Positions 24,703-32,767 of a stretch of 37,905 nt of DNA are shown here, piece after piece. Source of the stretch: Enterobacterales bacterium (GTDB lineage: Bacteria; Pseudomonadota; Gammaproteobacteria; Enterobacterales; Enterobacteriaceae). The notes under the pieces were generated by a model. It ran no database searches. It was not told where the DNA came from and saw only the letters and a list, made by a program, of their open reading frames with translations. Every line of letters begins with the position of its first letter. Position 1 is the stretch's first letter. Position numbers and translations under genes: made by a program. The stretch spans positions 1 through 37,905 of the forward strand of contig JAATFO010000006.1 in the NCBI GenBank assembly GCA_015655145.1. The letters are read 5' to 3'.

Positions 24703-26025
24703 TCAGGAGGTGCGTTCCGCAGAAACGTGCGGTATCTGCGCTATTTCATCATTGACAATCGGTTCCACTTTGCCCAGCAGGAACAGATAGTTAACGATAC
24801 CAAGCAGGACCAGTGCAGCAGAGAACATCAGCGCAAGGTTAAATGAACCGGTAGCGGCAACGATCGCACCGGTGACTATCGGACCGATTGCGCCCCCCAT
24901 ATTGGAGACGGTGTTCTGCAAACCGGCCACAATAGAGACACTGTTTTTCGGCGCGACATCACCGGGAAGCGCCCAAACCTGCGAAGCGGCGACCGTGGTT
25001 CCTGACTTCGCAACGCATAACAGGAATACCGTCATAAATACTGAGTCGGTAAAGGGCGCGAAACCGATACACAACGCCATCAACAAACCAATGGTCAGGA
25101 ATAATTTTCGGGTGGCGGTAAGCGATAATACTTTTTTATCGACCATCCGATCAGATGCCCAACCGGCAAGCACTTCAATTAGCATCCCACACAGTAACGG
25201 CAACGCCGCCACCATTCCCATTTTGATAAAATCCATGCCTTTTTCTTTCACCAGGTAGGTGGGGAGCCAGGTGATAAAGAAATAAGAGGTATAATTGATA
25301 GTGAAAAAACCAATGCACATTGCCCAGATATTGCGATAGCGCAGCAATTTATACCATTTCATCGGCAGGACGCTTTTATCGCCGTGCTTTTGCGCCTGGC
25401 CTTCCCGGATCAGGTTAATTTCTTGCTGGCTGATGTGGCGATGATCTTCCGGATTTTCTGAATAAATAAAATACCAGGCAATAACCCAGAACAGACCGAT
25501 CGCACCTATTATCAGAAAAGTCAGGCGCCAGTCGAACATATAAATCATCCAGACAATCAATGGCATTGCCACGGCGCCACCAAATTTAGACGCGCTGTCA
25601 AACAGGCCGGAAACGGTTGCACGTTCACGGTCAGGGAACCAGCGTGCGGTGATGCCGGCATTACTTGGGTAGGCGGCTGCTTCACCGACACCAAGCGCCA
25701 GACGCAGTGCCAGCAGCGATTTAAACCCGGTCGCCAGACCCATTGCCGAGGTGGCGATTGACCACCACGCAACGGCGATACCTAAGCCTTTCTTCTGTCC
25801 GAAGCGATCGGCAAACCAACCCGCCGGAATTTGCAACAGCGAATATGACCAGAAAAAAGCCGCCATAATAAAGCCCATCATTTCCGGATTCAGACTGAGC
25901 TCATCAATTAAGTGTGGCGCAGATGCAGAGAGTACGGTGCGATCAATATAGTTAATGGCAATGGCCAACCACATCAGGCCAGCTATCCACCAGCGAATGC
26001 GGGTTTTGCTTGCAGTCGTATTCAT
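24703..26025 (-). CDS. MFS transporter, ACS type, second copy
   Basis: This 440-residue inner-membrane transporter has the ACS start INYIDRTVLSASAPHL (about 24-39), motif A AGWFADRFGQKKG (68-80) and RLALGVGEAAAYPSN. The central loop contains YSENPEDHRHISQQEI. It resembles galactarate/glucarate- and tartrate-type symporters. It probably imports the acid substrate of the dehydrogenases and aldolase encoded upstream. Its upstream region holds a 7-bp inverted repeat (26058-26081) and a MITE-like insertion, so its expression may have been separated from that of the dehydrogenase gene. The substrate cannot be told from sequence. Confidence 0.9.
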   Translation of the reverse strand: MNTTASKTRIRWWIAGLMWLAIAINYIDRTVLSASAPHLIDELSLNPEMMGFIMAAFFWSYSLLQIPAGWFADRFGQKKGLGIAVAWWSIATSAMGLATGFKSLLALRLALGVGEAAAYPSNAGITARWFPDRERATVSGLFDSASKFGGAVAMPLIVWMIYMFDWRLTFLIIGAIGLFWVIAWYFIYSENPEDHRHISQQEINLIREGQAQKHGDKSVLPMKWYKLLRYRNIWAMCIGFFTINYTSYFFITWLPTYLVKEKGMDFIKMGMVAALPLLCGMLIEVLAGWASDRMVDKKVLSLTATRKLFLTIGLLMALCIGFAPFTDSVFMTVFLLCVAKSGTTVAASQVWALPGDVAPKNSVSIVAGLQNTVSNMGGAIGPIVTGAIVAATGSFNLALMFSAALVLLGIVNYLFLLGKVEPIVNDEIAQIPHVSAERTS

Positions 26026-26057
26026 AATAATAACCCGATATCAGGAGTGTGTAATAT

Positions 26058-26081
26058 TGCTGAACACCACGGTATTCAGCA
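26058..26081. promoter_or_regulatory. inverted repeat upstream of the MFS gene, operator candidate
   Basis: TGCTGAA at 26058-26064 and TTCAGCA at 26075-26081 form a 7-bp inverted repeat with a 10-bp spacer, flanked by AT-rich arms. It lies 33 bp upstream of the MFS start on the minus strand. This is a suitable place for a repressor site or a leader hairpin. No regulator can be assigned. Confidence 0.35.
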
Positions 26082-26103
26082 TTTAATCATGCAGGAAGGT
26101 TTA

Positions 26104-26248
26104 GAGCCTGGCCTATTCGGTAAAATTCACTTGCCACTTTGGCCCCGGACAGTGATCGAAATCCTCACGTACTACGTGTACGCGTCGGTTTCTCCGCGCT
26201 GTCCGTGTCCAAACTGACTGCGACAATAATACCTACTGGTATAGGCTT
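26104..26248 (+). repeat. MITE-like dispersed repeat, copy 1 (145 bp)
   Basis: This element is about 90% alike in its core to the one at 37291-37431. Both share ACTTGCCACTTTGGCCC, then TCACGTACTACGTGTACG and TCTCCGCGCTGTCCGTG. The left end is GAGCCTGGCCTA. The right end, TATAGGCTT, is degenerate, so the terminal inverted repeat is less well preserved than in copy 2. TTA flanks both ends (26101-26103 and 26249-26251). It has no coding capacity of its own. Any mobility would depend on a transposase elsewhere in the genome. Confidence 0.85.
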
Positions 26249-26266
26249 TTAGCCTTTCTACTGATA

Positions 26267-26422
26267 TATACCCGTCATTTTTCATGTTGCCTGGGGGGCG
26301 CTATGTTAGCTGGCTCAGTCCTGAGCCTTGCCCCTTCGGAAACGCCCCCCATAACCACTTTATTTTCATCAGGGTATGGAAATACGTTGCCGACTGCCCG
26401 CAACTCGAATTATTTCGCGTAT
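26267..26422 (-). repeat. enterobacterial palindromic repeat, copy A
   Basis: Read on the minus strand, it starts ATACGCGAAATAATTCGAG and continues TTGCGGGCAGTCGGCAACG. It ends in AGCTAACATAGCG and ATGACGGGTATA. These ends match, from memory, a dispersed intergenic repeat common in enterobacterial genomes. It contains nested hairpins: GGGGGGCG at 26293-26300 pairs with CGCCCCCC at 26343-26350, and GGCTCAG at 26312-26318 pairs with CTGAGCC at 26321-26327. It lies downstream of the hydroxyacid dehydrogenase gene and could serve as its transcript end. Confidence 0.7.
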
Positions 26423-26432
26423 TCTGATGGTC

Positions 26433-27380
26433 TCATTTATTCATAATATTTACCGGTGGCTGATTTTCGACAACACATTGAATAATTTGCTGTACACAGC
26501 GATCACCAATAGCGCTGATGGCCCCATCGGTATATCCTGCAATATGTGGAGTAGGAATAAAATTATCCAGCGTAAATAATGGATGCGATTCCAGTGGCTC
26601 TTGCTCAAATACGTCCGCCGCTGCCCCTGCAATAACATTATCTGTCAGTGCCTGATACAAATCATGTTCGTTAACCACGCCACCACGAGAAACATTAATC
26701 AGGAATGCGGATTTTTTCATGCGTTTTAAGCGGGCGGTATCAAATAAATTACGCGTTTCATTAGTTAATGGTGTATGCAGAGTAATGAAATCACTTTGTT
26801 CTGTGAGCTCATCGATTGAAACAAATTGCACGTTATTTTCTGCGGCAAATTTCTCATCAGGATAAAAGTCAAATGCGAGTACACGCATATTAAAACCACG
26901 AGCGCGCAACGCAACTTGTTTACCGATATTGCCCAGGCCAATAATGCCGAGGGTTTTACCATAGACATCGGTGGCAAAAATGCGTGGCCATTTCCCGGCC
27001 CGTGTTGCAATAGCGGCTTGCGTCACCTGGCGCGCGCTGGCAAGAATTAGCGAGAAGGCGAAATCCGCCACGGCGTGTTTATTGGCATCTGGCACGTTGG
27101 TGACAAAAATTCCCCGTGCTCGGGTGACATTCAAATCAATATTGTCAACGCCTACGCCATGCTTACAGACTATTTTTAGCTGCGGAGCAAGGTCAAGTAA
27201 TGCGCTGTTTACCTCGGTAAATGCGACAATCATGGCCACTGTTTCAGCCAGATGAGGTTGCAATGCACTGAGTGGGGCATCCGCAGGTAAGGTGATCAGT
27301 TCAAAGCCCTGTTCTTTCAGCGCTGCGATGGGACGTTCATCGTATTTGGCAAAAGAGGGTGAGGTGCAAATCACTTTCAT
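26433..27380 (-). CDS. D-isomer-specific 2-hydroxyacid dehydrogenase (phosphoglycerate-dehydrogenase-like)
   Basis: This 315-residue cytoplasmic NAD(P)-dependent dehydrogenase has the substrate-side motif KHGVGVDNIDL (73-83) and the dinucleotide loop GIIGLGNIGKQVALRARGF (145-163). The catalytic arginine is in NVSRGGVVNE (ARG-232), the glutamate in VFEQEPL (GLU-261) and the histidine in PHIAGYT (HIS-279). It lacks the C-terminal ACT domain of long SerA proteins. It probably oxidises a 2-hydroxy sugar acid or reduces the matching 2-keto acid. It follows the aldolase gene by 51 bp, a gap with a very stable hairpin. Confidence 0.9.
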   Translation of the reverse strand: MKVICTSPSFAKYDERPIAALKEQGFELITLPADAPLSALQPHLAETVAMIVAFTEVNSALLDLAPQLKIVCKHGVGVDNIDLNVTRARGIFVTNVPDANKHAVADFAFSLILASARQVTQAAIATRAGKWPRIFATDVYGKTLGIIGLGNIGKQVALRARGFNMRVLAFDFYPDEKFAAENNVQFVSIDELTEQSDFITLHTPLTNETRNLFDTARLKRMKKSAFLINVSRGGVVNEHDLYQALTDNVIAGAAADVFEQEPLESHPLFTLDNFIPTPHIAGYTDGAISAIGDRCVQQIIQCVVENQPPVNIMNK

Positions 27381-27402
27381 TATATCTCTCCCGGTGTGAA
27401 TA

Positions 27403-27426
27403 CTGACGGCACCGGAGTGCCGCCAG
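27403..27426 (-). promoter_or_regulatory. stable intercistronic hairpin with UNCG-type tetraloop
   Basis: In the minus-strand transcript, CUGGCGGCAC and GUGCCGUCAG pair over 10 positions (one G-U) around the loop UCCG closed by C-G. It fills most of the 51-bp gap between the aldolase and hydroxyacid dehydrogenase genes. No U-tract follows, so it is more likely an mRNA stability or processing element than a terminator. Confidence 0.6.
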
Positions 27427-27431
27427 CAAAA

Positions 27432-28316
27432 TTATTGAGTGTATTGATTGACGATCTGACGGATTTTCTGCTCTTCTTGCGCGTTGAAACGTACCGCGTA
27501 GCGACTTTCACCGACATCGTAGCCCATCAGCGCCACCGCTTTTTTCACTGCGGCCGGAGAAAAAGCCACTTTATACAGATCCGTGCGCAGACCGGTGACG
27601 TTTTCCTGTGCCTGATGTGAACCGGCAATATCTCCGGCATGGAAGCGCGCCCAGATAGAATTAATTTCTTTTGGCGCCACATTGGCAAGGCCGGAGATAC
27701 AAGCCGAACAACCATCGACAAATCCCTGGTGAATCAGGGAGTCTGGTCCATTCAATACATTGAAACCTTTTATATCTTTAACCGCAGCAAGGAAGCCGCT
27801 CAGGCTTTCATAGCTGCCTGCGCTGTCTTTAATGCCGATAATATTGGGGTGAGCCGCCAGTTTACGTACGGTTTCCGGTAACAGGGTATTGCCGGTACGG
27901 GCGGGAATGTTGTACAAAAATACCGGGACTTCCAGGGCATCAGCAACGGCTTCATAGTGATACATCAGCTCTTCTTGCTTCAACGGCACGAAATACGGGG
28001 TAATTACAGACACGGCATCGACGCCGAGGGCGGCGACTTGTTTGCCCAGACGGATCGTTTCGCGGGTGGAAATTTCACCGACATGGGCGACGACGGTGGC
28101 TTTGCCCGCCACTTCGTCGATACAGGTTGCTGTTACGGCTAATTTTTCCTGTTCATTGAGAACAAAAAATTCGCCATTTGTCCCGCCGCAGAAAATACCA
28201 TTCCCTGCCGCCAGTTGCCGCTGGATCTGGACACGCATGGCCGCTTCATTATACGCGCCGTCGTGGTCGAACGCGGTTACAATCGCGGTTAGTACACCTT
28301 CAATTTTTTTACTCAT
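27432..28316 (-). CDS. dihydrodipicolinate synthase/N-acetylneuraminate lyase superfamily aldolase
   Basis: This is a 294-residue class I (Schiff-base) aldolase with GGTNGEFFVLNEQEK (44-58), the tyrosine motif LYNIPARTGN (TYR-135) and the Schiff-base lysine in GIKDSAGSYE (LYS-163). ARG-140 and the late GLANVAPKE segment fit 2-keto-3-deoxy-acid aldolases and DapA-type enzymes alike. The neighbours are dehydrogenases, sugar-acid transporters and an acid-sugar kinase, not lysine biosynthesis genes. It therefore more likely cleaves or dehydrates a 2-keto acid in a catabolic pathway than makes dipicolinate. Only 18 bp separate it from the alcohol dehydrogenase gene upstream. Confidence 0.9.
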   Translation of the reverse strand: MSKKIEGVLTAIVTAFDHDGAYNEAAMRVQIQRQLAAGNGIFCGGTNGEFFVLNEQEKLAVTATCIDEVAGKATVVAHVGEISTRETIRLGKQVAALGVDAVSVITPYFVPLKQEELMYHYEAVADALEVPVFLYNIPARTGNTLLPETVRKLAAHPNIIGIKDSAGSYESLSGFLAAVKDIKGFNVLNGPDSLIHQGFVDGCSACISGLANVAPKEINSIWARFHAGDIAGSHQAQENVTGLRTDLYKVAFSPAAVKKAVALMGYDVGESRYAVRFNAQEEQKIRQIVNQYTQ

Positions 28317-28334
28317 ATCGTCCTCTGTATTCGA

Positions 28335-29483
28335 TCAGTGATTCTGTGCCGGAAACAGCGTCAGGTAGACATTGCGCACATCATCGGCGCTGACTGGCGC
28401 TGGAACGTTTTTCATCAGGCGTTGCACGTCGAGCGCGGCTTCCACCAGATAAGGCAGGTGTTCGGAGCCAATGCCCAGTTCATCCAGGCTGGCCGGTAAT
28501 TGCAGGCGTTTCACCAATGCCACGAAATAGTCCACCAGAGCATGGGATTTCTCTTCCTCGCTTAATGCGCTATTGGCCTCGGGTAACAGGTCATAGGCCT
28601 GAGCAAATTTGCTTACCACGAATGGCCGGACAAATCGCATGCAGGGCGCCAGCAAAATGGCATTCGCGACACCATGGGGGATGTGGTATTTTCCGCCCAG
28701 CGGATAGGACATCGCATGCACTAAATGGGTACCTGCATGGGCAATCGCCGCGCCACCGTAGTAAGAAGCCCACAGCATATCGAGACGTGCGGCCAGATTA
28801 GTCGGCTCGGCGACGGAGGTTTCCAGGCTGGCAAACAGTTTTTTCAGGCCAATCAAGGCATAGTTATCGCCGACCGGGTTAGCAATGGTGGCGGTAAAAC
28901 ATTCGATCAGGTGGCATAACGCATCAATACCGGTAGATGCGGCGATGTGCGCCGGCATGCTGGTGGTCAGTTCCGGCGCCAGAACAACATAATCCGGCAG
29001 CATGACCGGGGAGATAATGCCAACTTTGGTTTCTCTCTCCGGGATTGCCAAAATGGCGTTAGGAGTGGCTTCTGAGCCGGTACCGGCAGTGGTCGGAATC
29101 AGCAATGACGCGGTACGGGTGTGTGGTTTTTCACCCGCGAGGAGCGCTTCCAGCGTTGGTGCATTGGCGACGCACATCACTGACAGCAATTTAGCCACAT
29201 CGAGCACACTGCCGCCGCCCACGCCGATCACCATATCAATGCCGTGAGTTTCCAGCGGCGCCACAATCGCGGCAACATCGTGCTGGCTGGGTTCGGGAGG
29301 GACAGTGTTAATGATGTGCAATGTGCCAACGTTGTCGGCAATCTGGGCAATCAAGGTCTGTACCGCTGGGATGCCGACAATATTCTTATCGGTGACCAGC
29401 AAAACGTTCTGCTTACCCGACAGTAGATAACCAATGTTGTTAAGCGCCTGGTAGCCAGCGATTACGGTGCTGTTAATATTCAT
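28335..29483 (-). CDS. iron-containing (group III) alcohol dehydrogenase
   Basis: I choose the ATG ending at 29483, giving 382 residues from MNINSTVIAG. GAGGAGA lies nine bases before it, while an upstream GTG falls inside that ribosome binding site. The NAD-binding motif GGGSVLD is at 89-95, with PTTAGTGSEATP at 130-141. The metal ligands are ASP-187 and HIS-191 in GIDALCHLIE, HIS-256 in THLVHAMSYPLGG and HIS-270 in HIPHG. Family members oxidise or reduce alcohols, aldehydes and hydroxyacids such as lactaldehyde, 4-hydroxybutyrate or maleylacetate. It is first in the minus-strand catabolic operon and diverges from the acid-sugar kinase gene. Confidence 0.9.
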   Translation of the reverse strand: MNINSTVIAGYQALNNIGYLLSGKQNVLLVTDKNIVGIPAVQTLIAQIADNVGTLHIINTVPPEPSQHDVAAIVAPLETHGIDMVIGVGGGSVLDVAKLLSVMCVANAPTLEALLAGEKPHTRTASLLIPTTAGTGSEATPNAILAIPERETKVGIISPVMLPDYVVLAPELTTSMPAHIAASTGIDALCHLIECFTATIANPVGDNYALIGLKKLFASLETSVAEPTNLAARLDMLWASYYGGAAIAHAGTHLVHAMSYPLGGKYHIPHGVANAILLAPCMRFVRPFVVSKFAQAYDLLPEANSALSEEEKSHALVDYFVALVKRLQLPASLDELGIGSEHLPYLVEAALDVQRLMKNVPAPVSADDVRNVYLTLFPAQNH

Positions 29484-29625
29484 ACGTTTTTGTCTCCTCA
29501 CGCCCGGGTTGCGGTACGTTGGTGATTATATTTCATCATTTTCATTTTCTGGTGACTGGTGCCACCGATTGTGCGTAATTTTATAGGACATCTTGATTTC
29601 AATTAATTTGATCTTGCTCACATAT

Positions 29626-29650
29626 AATCAATTATGATTGAATATAATCA
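29626..29650. promoter_or_regulatory. candidate DeoR-type operator in the divergent promoter region
   Basis: Three alternating half-sites, AATCA (29626-29630), TGATT (29635-29639) and AATCA (29646-29650), form two overlapping inverted repeats with 4-bp and 6-bp spacers. The stretch lies between the divergent alcohol dehydrogenase and kinase genes, about 70 bp before the kinase ATG. The DeoR-like regulator encoded at 31971 is the natural candidate to bind it and control both operons. Confidence 0.45.
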
Positions 29651-29719
29651 TTCACAGACACGCAGATCGTCACGAGCCAGGCTTGTGATATTTCCACCGT
29701 TCAATAAGCAGGAGAGTCT

Positions 29720-30991
29720 ATGGTGCGGCGGCAATGGAAAACGCCAGTGCTGGTGATCGCCGATGATTTTACCGGGGCAAACGATGCCGGTAGCGGGCTG
29801 GCGCGAGCTGGCGCATGCGTCAATGTACTGTTTGATGCTGACGCGGCAGATGCCGGGGAAAAGGCCGATGTGTGGGTGATTAGCACCGACAGCCGGGCAA
29901 TGAGCCCACAACTGGCGGCGGAACGGACGCGGCAAGTATTGCAGGGACGCGAGGCAATCATACTGAGCGGATGGATCTATAAGAAGATCGATTCGACGTT
30001 ACGCGGGAATCCAGGGGCCGAAATTGAAGCGGCGCTGCTCGCCTGCCAAAAACAACTGGCGCTGGTGGTGCCTGCTGTGCCGCGGTTGGGGCGAACCACC
30101 CGCAATGGTAATTGCTATATTCACGGAAAACTGCTGACGGAGACCGAGTTCGCCAGCGATCCGAAAACCCCGGTCACCAGTGCCAATGTGTTGACGCGTT
30201 TGCATGAACAGAGCGCATTAAACGGCAGTGTGTTGACGCTGGATGACGTCCGGGGCGCAGATCTGGTAGCGAAACTGAGGCAGCGCCGGGGCCTTTTAGT
30301 GGTGGATGCGGAATGTGATGATGACATTCAACGGGTGATGTTGGCTGCCGCGCAACTGGATGAAAAACCCTTGCTGGCAGGTGCGTCCGGGTTAAGCGAT
30401 GCGCTGGGCATCCTGCTGGCCGATAAGCCACGGGCGCCTGCGCTGGCGATAATCGGCTCAATGAGTGAGATAGCCCAACAACAAATCTTACGACTGACCA
30501 CGCAACGGCAGGTGGTTCTGGTGGATGTCGAGATTGCGCAACTTTTCCAGCAACCGGCCTGGCAGGGGCGGCAGCACTGGTGTGAACAGGCGATTGCCGC
30601 ACTTCAGGCGGGAAAACACTGCATTATTCGCACATGCCAGCGTCAGGCGCAGCGGGATGAAATCATCGCGCTCTGCCAGCATCACCAGCTCAGCCGTCAG
30701 GCGTTGGGTGATCAACTCTGTCAATTTCTGGGCGAACTGACCGACGCCATTTTATGCCAGACACAACCTGCTGGATTGTATCTCTCGGGGGGGGATGTCG
30801 CGATCGCTATTGCCCGTCAATTGGGGGCGAGCGGCTTCAAAATTGATGGCCAGGTCGCGGGATGTGTGCCTTATGGATATTTACTGAATACGTATCAACA
30901 CATGCTGGTGATGACCAAAGCCGGTGGTTTTGGCGATGAAAACACCCTGGTAGAAGTTATTTGTTTTATTGAGGAGAAGTCGAGTGAGTAA
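29720..30991 (+). CDS. dtnK: four-carbon acid sugar kinase (DUF1537), probable D-threonate kinase
   Basis: This 423-residue ATP-dependent kinase has the N-terminal substrate domain IADDFTGANDAGSGLARAG (13-31), then WIYKKIDSTLRGNPGAEIE (85-103) and VVPAVPRLGRTTRNG (116-130). The C-terminal nucleotide domain has GLYLSGGDVAIAIARQLG and CVPYG. Proteins of this family phosphorylate D-threonate, L-threonate or D-erythronate at the 4-hydroxyl. The downstream PdxA2-type dehydrogenase and DeoR regulator are the partners known for D-threonate use, hence the symbol. CAGGAGAG precedes the ATG. Its end overlaps the next gene by 8 bp. Substrate choice between threonate and erythronate remains uncertain. 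Confidence 0.82.
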   Translation: MVRRQWKTPVLVIADDFTGANDAGSGLARAGACVNVLFDADAADAGEKADVWVISTDSRAMSPQLAAERTRQVLQGREAIILSGWIYKKIDSTLRGNPGAEIEAALLACQKQLALVVPAVPRLGRTTRNGNCYIHGKLLTETEFASDPKTPVTSANVLTRLHEQSALNGSVLTLDDVRGADLVAKLRQRRGLLVVDAECDDDIQRVMLAAAQLDEKPLLAGASGLSDALGILLADKPRAPALAIIGSMSEIAQQQILRLTTQRQVVLVDVEIAQLFQQPAWQGRQHWCEQAIAALQAGKHCIIRTCQRQAQRDEIIALCQHHQLSRQALGDQLCQFLGELTDAILCQTQPAGLYLSGGDVAIAIARQLGASGFKIDGQVAGCVPYGYLLNTYQHMLVMTKAGGFGDENTLVEVICFIEEKSSE

Positions 30992-31964
30992 AGTTATCGC
31001 AGTTACCATGGGCGACCCGGCAGGCATTGGTCCCGAAATTATCATCAAATCACTGGCGGAAGGCGCATTGTCTGGCTCCCCGGTTATTGTGGTTGGCTGT
31101 GCCGGTATATTGCGGCGGATACTGAGCATGCATATTACTCCGCAGGCGGAATTGCGAGTGATTAGTCAGGTCGCGGATGCACATTTCGCTCCGGGTATCA
31201 TCAACGTGATTGATGAGCCGCTGGCTGATCCTCAGGCACTGAAACCCGGGGTTATCCAGTCGGAAGCTGGCGACCTGGCGTATCGCTGTGTGAAACGTGC
31301 GGCAGCGTTGGCGATGGCCGGGGAAGTGCAGGCGATTGCGACAGCGCCGCTGAACAAGGAGGCGCTCTATTCCGCCGGTCATATTTATCCCGGTCACACG
31401 GAATTGCTGGCTAAGCTAACCAACAGTAAAGATTATGCCATGGTACTGTATACCGAGCGGCTGAAGGTCATTCATGTCACCACCCATATTTCCCTGCGCA
31501 AATTCCTCGATACGCTTAATCAGCAACGTATTGAAATCGTGATTGGTATGGCGGATACCTTCCTCAAACGCGTTGGTTTTGAAAAACCGCGTATCGCCGT
31601 GGCGGGGGTTAATCCGCATGCGGGCGAACATGGCCTGTTTGGTGATGAAGAGATAACCATTGTTGGACCGGCAATTGAAGCGATGAAAGCCCGCGGCATC
31701 ACCGTTTTTGGCCCTTGCCCACCGGATACCGTCTATTTGCAATGCTATGAAGGCCAGTATGATATTGTCGTGGCGATGTACCATGATCAAGGTCATATCC
31801 CATTGAAATTACTTGGTTTTTATGATGGTGTTAATATCACAGCCGGTTTGCCGTTTATTCGTACCTCCGCTGATCATGGCACCGCATTTGATATTGCCTG
31901 GACAGGAAAAGCCAAGTCTGAGAGCATGGCGATATCGATTCAACTTGCGATGCAACTTGCATAG
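30984..31964 (+). CDS. pdxA2: PdxA2-like 4-phospho-D-threonate 3-dehydrogenase
   Basis: I choose GTG 30984, about eight bases after GAGGAG. The product then begins SKVIAVTMGDPAGIGPEI, the standard PdxA start, and has 326 residues. Conserved segments are TAPLNKEAL, GHTELLA, VTTHISLR (metal histidine), GVNPHAGEHGLFG, MYHDQGHIPLKL (metal histidine) and FIRTSADHGTAFDIA (metal histidine). PdxA2 enzymes oxidise and decarboxylate the 4-phosphate of threonate or erythronate to dihydroxyacetone phosphate. The 8-bp overlap with the kinase gene supports this role over pyridoxal synthesis. Confidence 0.88.
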   Translation: MSKVIAVTMGDPAGIGPEIIIKSLAEGALSGSPVIVVGCAGILRRILSMHITPQAELRVISQVADAHFAPGIINVIDEPLADPQALKPGVIQSEAGDLAYRCVKRAAALAMAGEVQAIATAPLNKEALYSAGHIYPGHTELLAKLTNSKDYAMVLYTERLKVIHVTTHISLRKFLDTLNQQRIEIVIGMADTFLKRVGFEKPRIAVAGVNPHAGEHGLFGDEEITIVGPAIEAMKARGITVFGPCPPDTVYLQCYEGQYDIVVAMYHDQGHIPLKLLGFYDGVNITAGLPFIRTSADHGTAFDIAWTGKAKSESMAISIQLAMQLA

Positions 31965-31970
31965 GGACAT

Positions 31971-32732
31971 ATGAAGGGACAAAGTCGTCTCGATCAGATT
32001 ATGGATTACCTGAAAAGCCATAATCTGGTCACGGTTGAGCAACTGGTGAGCGCGATTTCTGCTTCGCCAGCTACGATTCGTCGCGACCTGATTAAGCTTG
32101 ATCAGGAAGGTGTTATAAGCCGTACGCATGGCGGAGTGACGCTCAATCGTTTTATTCCCACACAACCCACGACGCTGGAAAAAATGCAGCGTAATTTGCT
32201 GGAAAAGCAAAGTATTGCACAAAAGGCGGCCAGCCTGGTGAACGCCGGGGATGCAGTCGTGCTGGATGCCGGAACCACGATGCTTGAATTATCGCGGCAG
32301 CTTACCCATCTTCCGTTACGTGTCATTACCGCAGACTTACACATTGCGCTGTTTCTTTCCGAATTTAAACAAATTGAAGTGACTATCATCGGCGGGCGTA
32401 TTGATGATTCCAGCCAGTCCTGTATTGGCGATCACGGCCGTCGTCTGTTACGCAATATCAATCCTGATATTGCGTTTATCAGTTGTAACTCCTGGAGCCT
32501 GGAGAAAGGCATTACCACACCGACGGAAGAAAAATCCGGGTTAAAACAGGATTTACTGATCAATGCCCGGCGGCGAGTGTTGCTGGCCGATAGCAGCAAA
32601 TATGGCTCATGGTCGCTGTTTTGTGTTACGCCGTTAGAAACGCTGACCGGGGTTATTACCGATAAACATCTGGATCCTGACGTGTGCGCACAATTAAGTG
32701 GTAAAGGTTTTGACTTAATCCTGGCGCAATAA
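31971..32732 (+). CDS. DeoR-family transcriptional repressor
   Basis: This 253-residue regulator has an N-terminal helix-turn-helix with [20 protein letters not shown], then [29 protein letters not shown] (here two adjacent stretches). The C-terminal sugar-phosphate sensor has [27 protein letters not shown] and [11 protein letters not shown]. It starts 6 bp after the pdxA2-like gene, so it is in the same operon. It likely represses the divergent promoter region at 29484-29719 until a phosphorylated acid sugar or related intermediate binds. Confidence 0.9.
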   Translation: MKGQSRLDQIMDYLKSHNLVTVEQLVSAISASPATIRRDLIKLDQEGVISRTHGGVTLNRFIPTQPTTLEKMQRNLLEKQSIAQKAASLVNAGDAVVLDAGTTMLELSRQLTHLPLRVITADLHIALFLSEFKQIEVTIIGGRIDDSSQSCIGDHGRRLLRNINPDIAFISCNSWSLEKGITTPTEEKSGLKQDLLINARRRVLLADSSKYGSWSLFCVTPLETLTGVITDKHLDPDVCAQLSGKGFDLILAQ

Positions 32733-32736
32733 ACAG

Positions 32737-32767
32737 TGCCGGAAGGCGGGTGTTTTCCCACCCGGCC
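32737..32767 (+). terminator. terminator-like hairpin after the DeoR gene
   Basis: CGGGTG and CACCCG form a perfect 6-bp stem around TTTTCC. GCCGG/CCGGC offers an alternative outer pairing. It lies within 35 bp of the DeoR stop. A TTTTT run occurs only about 25 bp later, so it may need Rho or simply protect the 3' end. Confidence 0.45.

Larger units (their letters stand above)
26026..26432. other. repeat-filled spacer between an MFS gene and the hydroxyacid dehydrogenase gene
   Basis: These 407 bp contain no gene. Reading rightward from the MFS start, they hold an inverted repeat, a 145-bp MITE-like element and a 156-bp enterobacterial palindromic repeat, each listed separately. Together these elements make up most of the spacer. 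Confidence 0.8.

Noticed and set aside
25912..26217. Plus-strand frame whose end (LTYYVYA) resembles that of another frame at 37093-37446
   Set aside because: The likeness comes from the MITE-like element shared by both places, not from a gene family.
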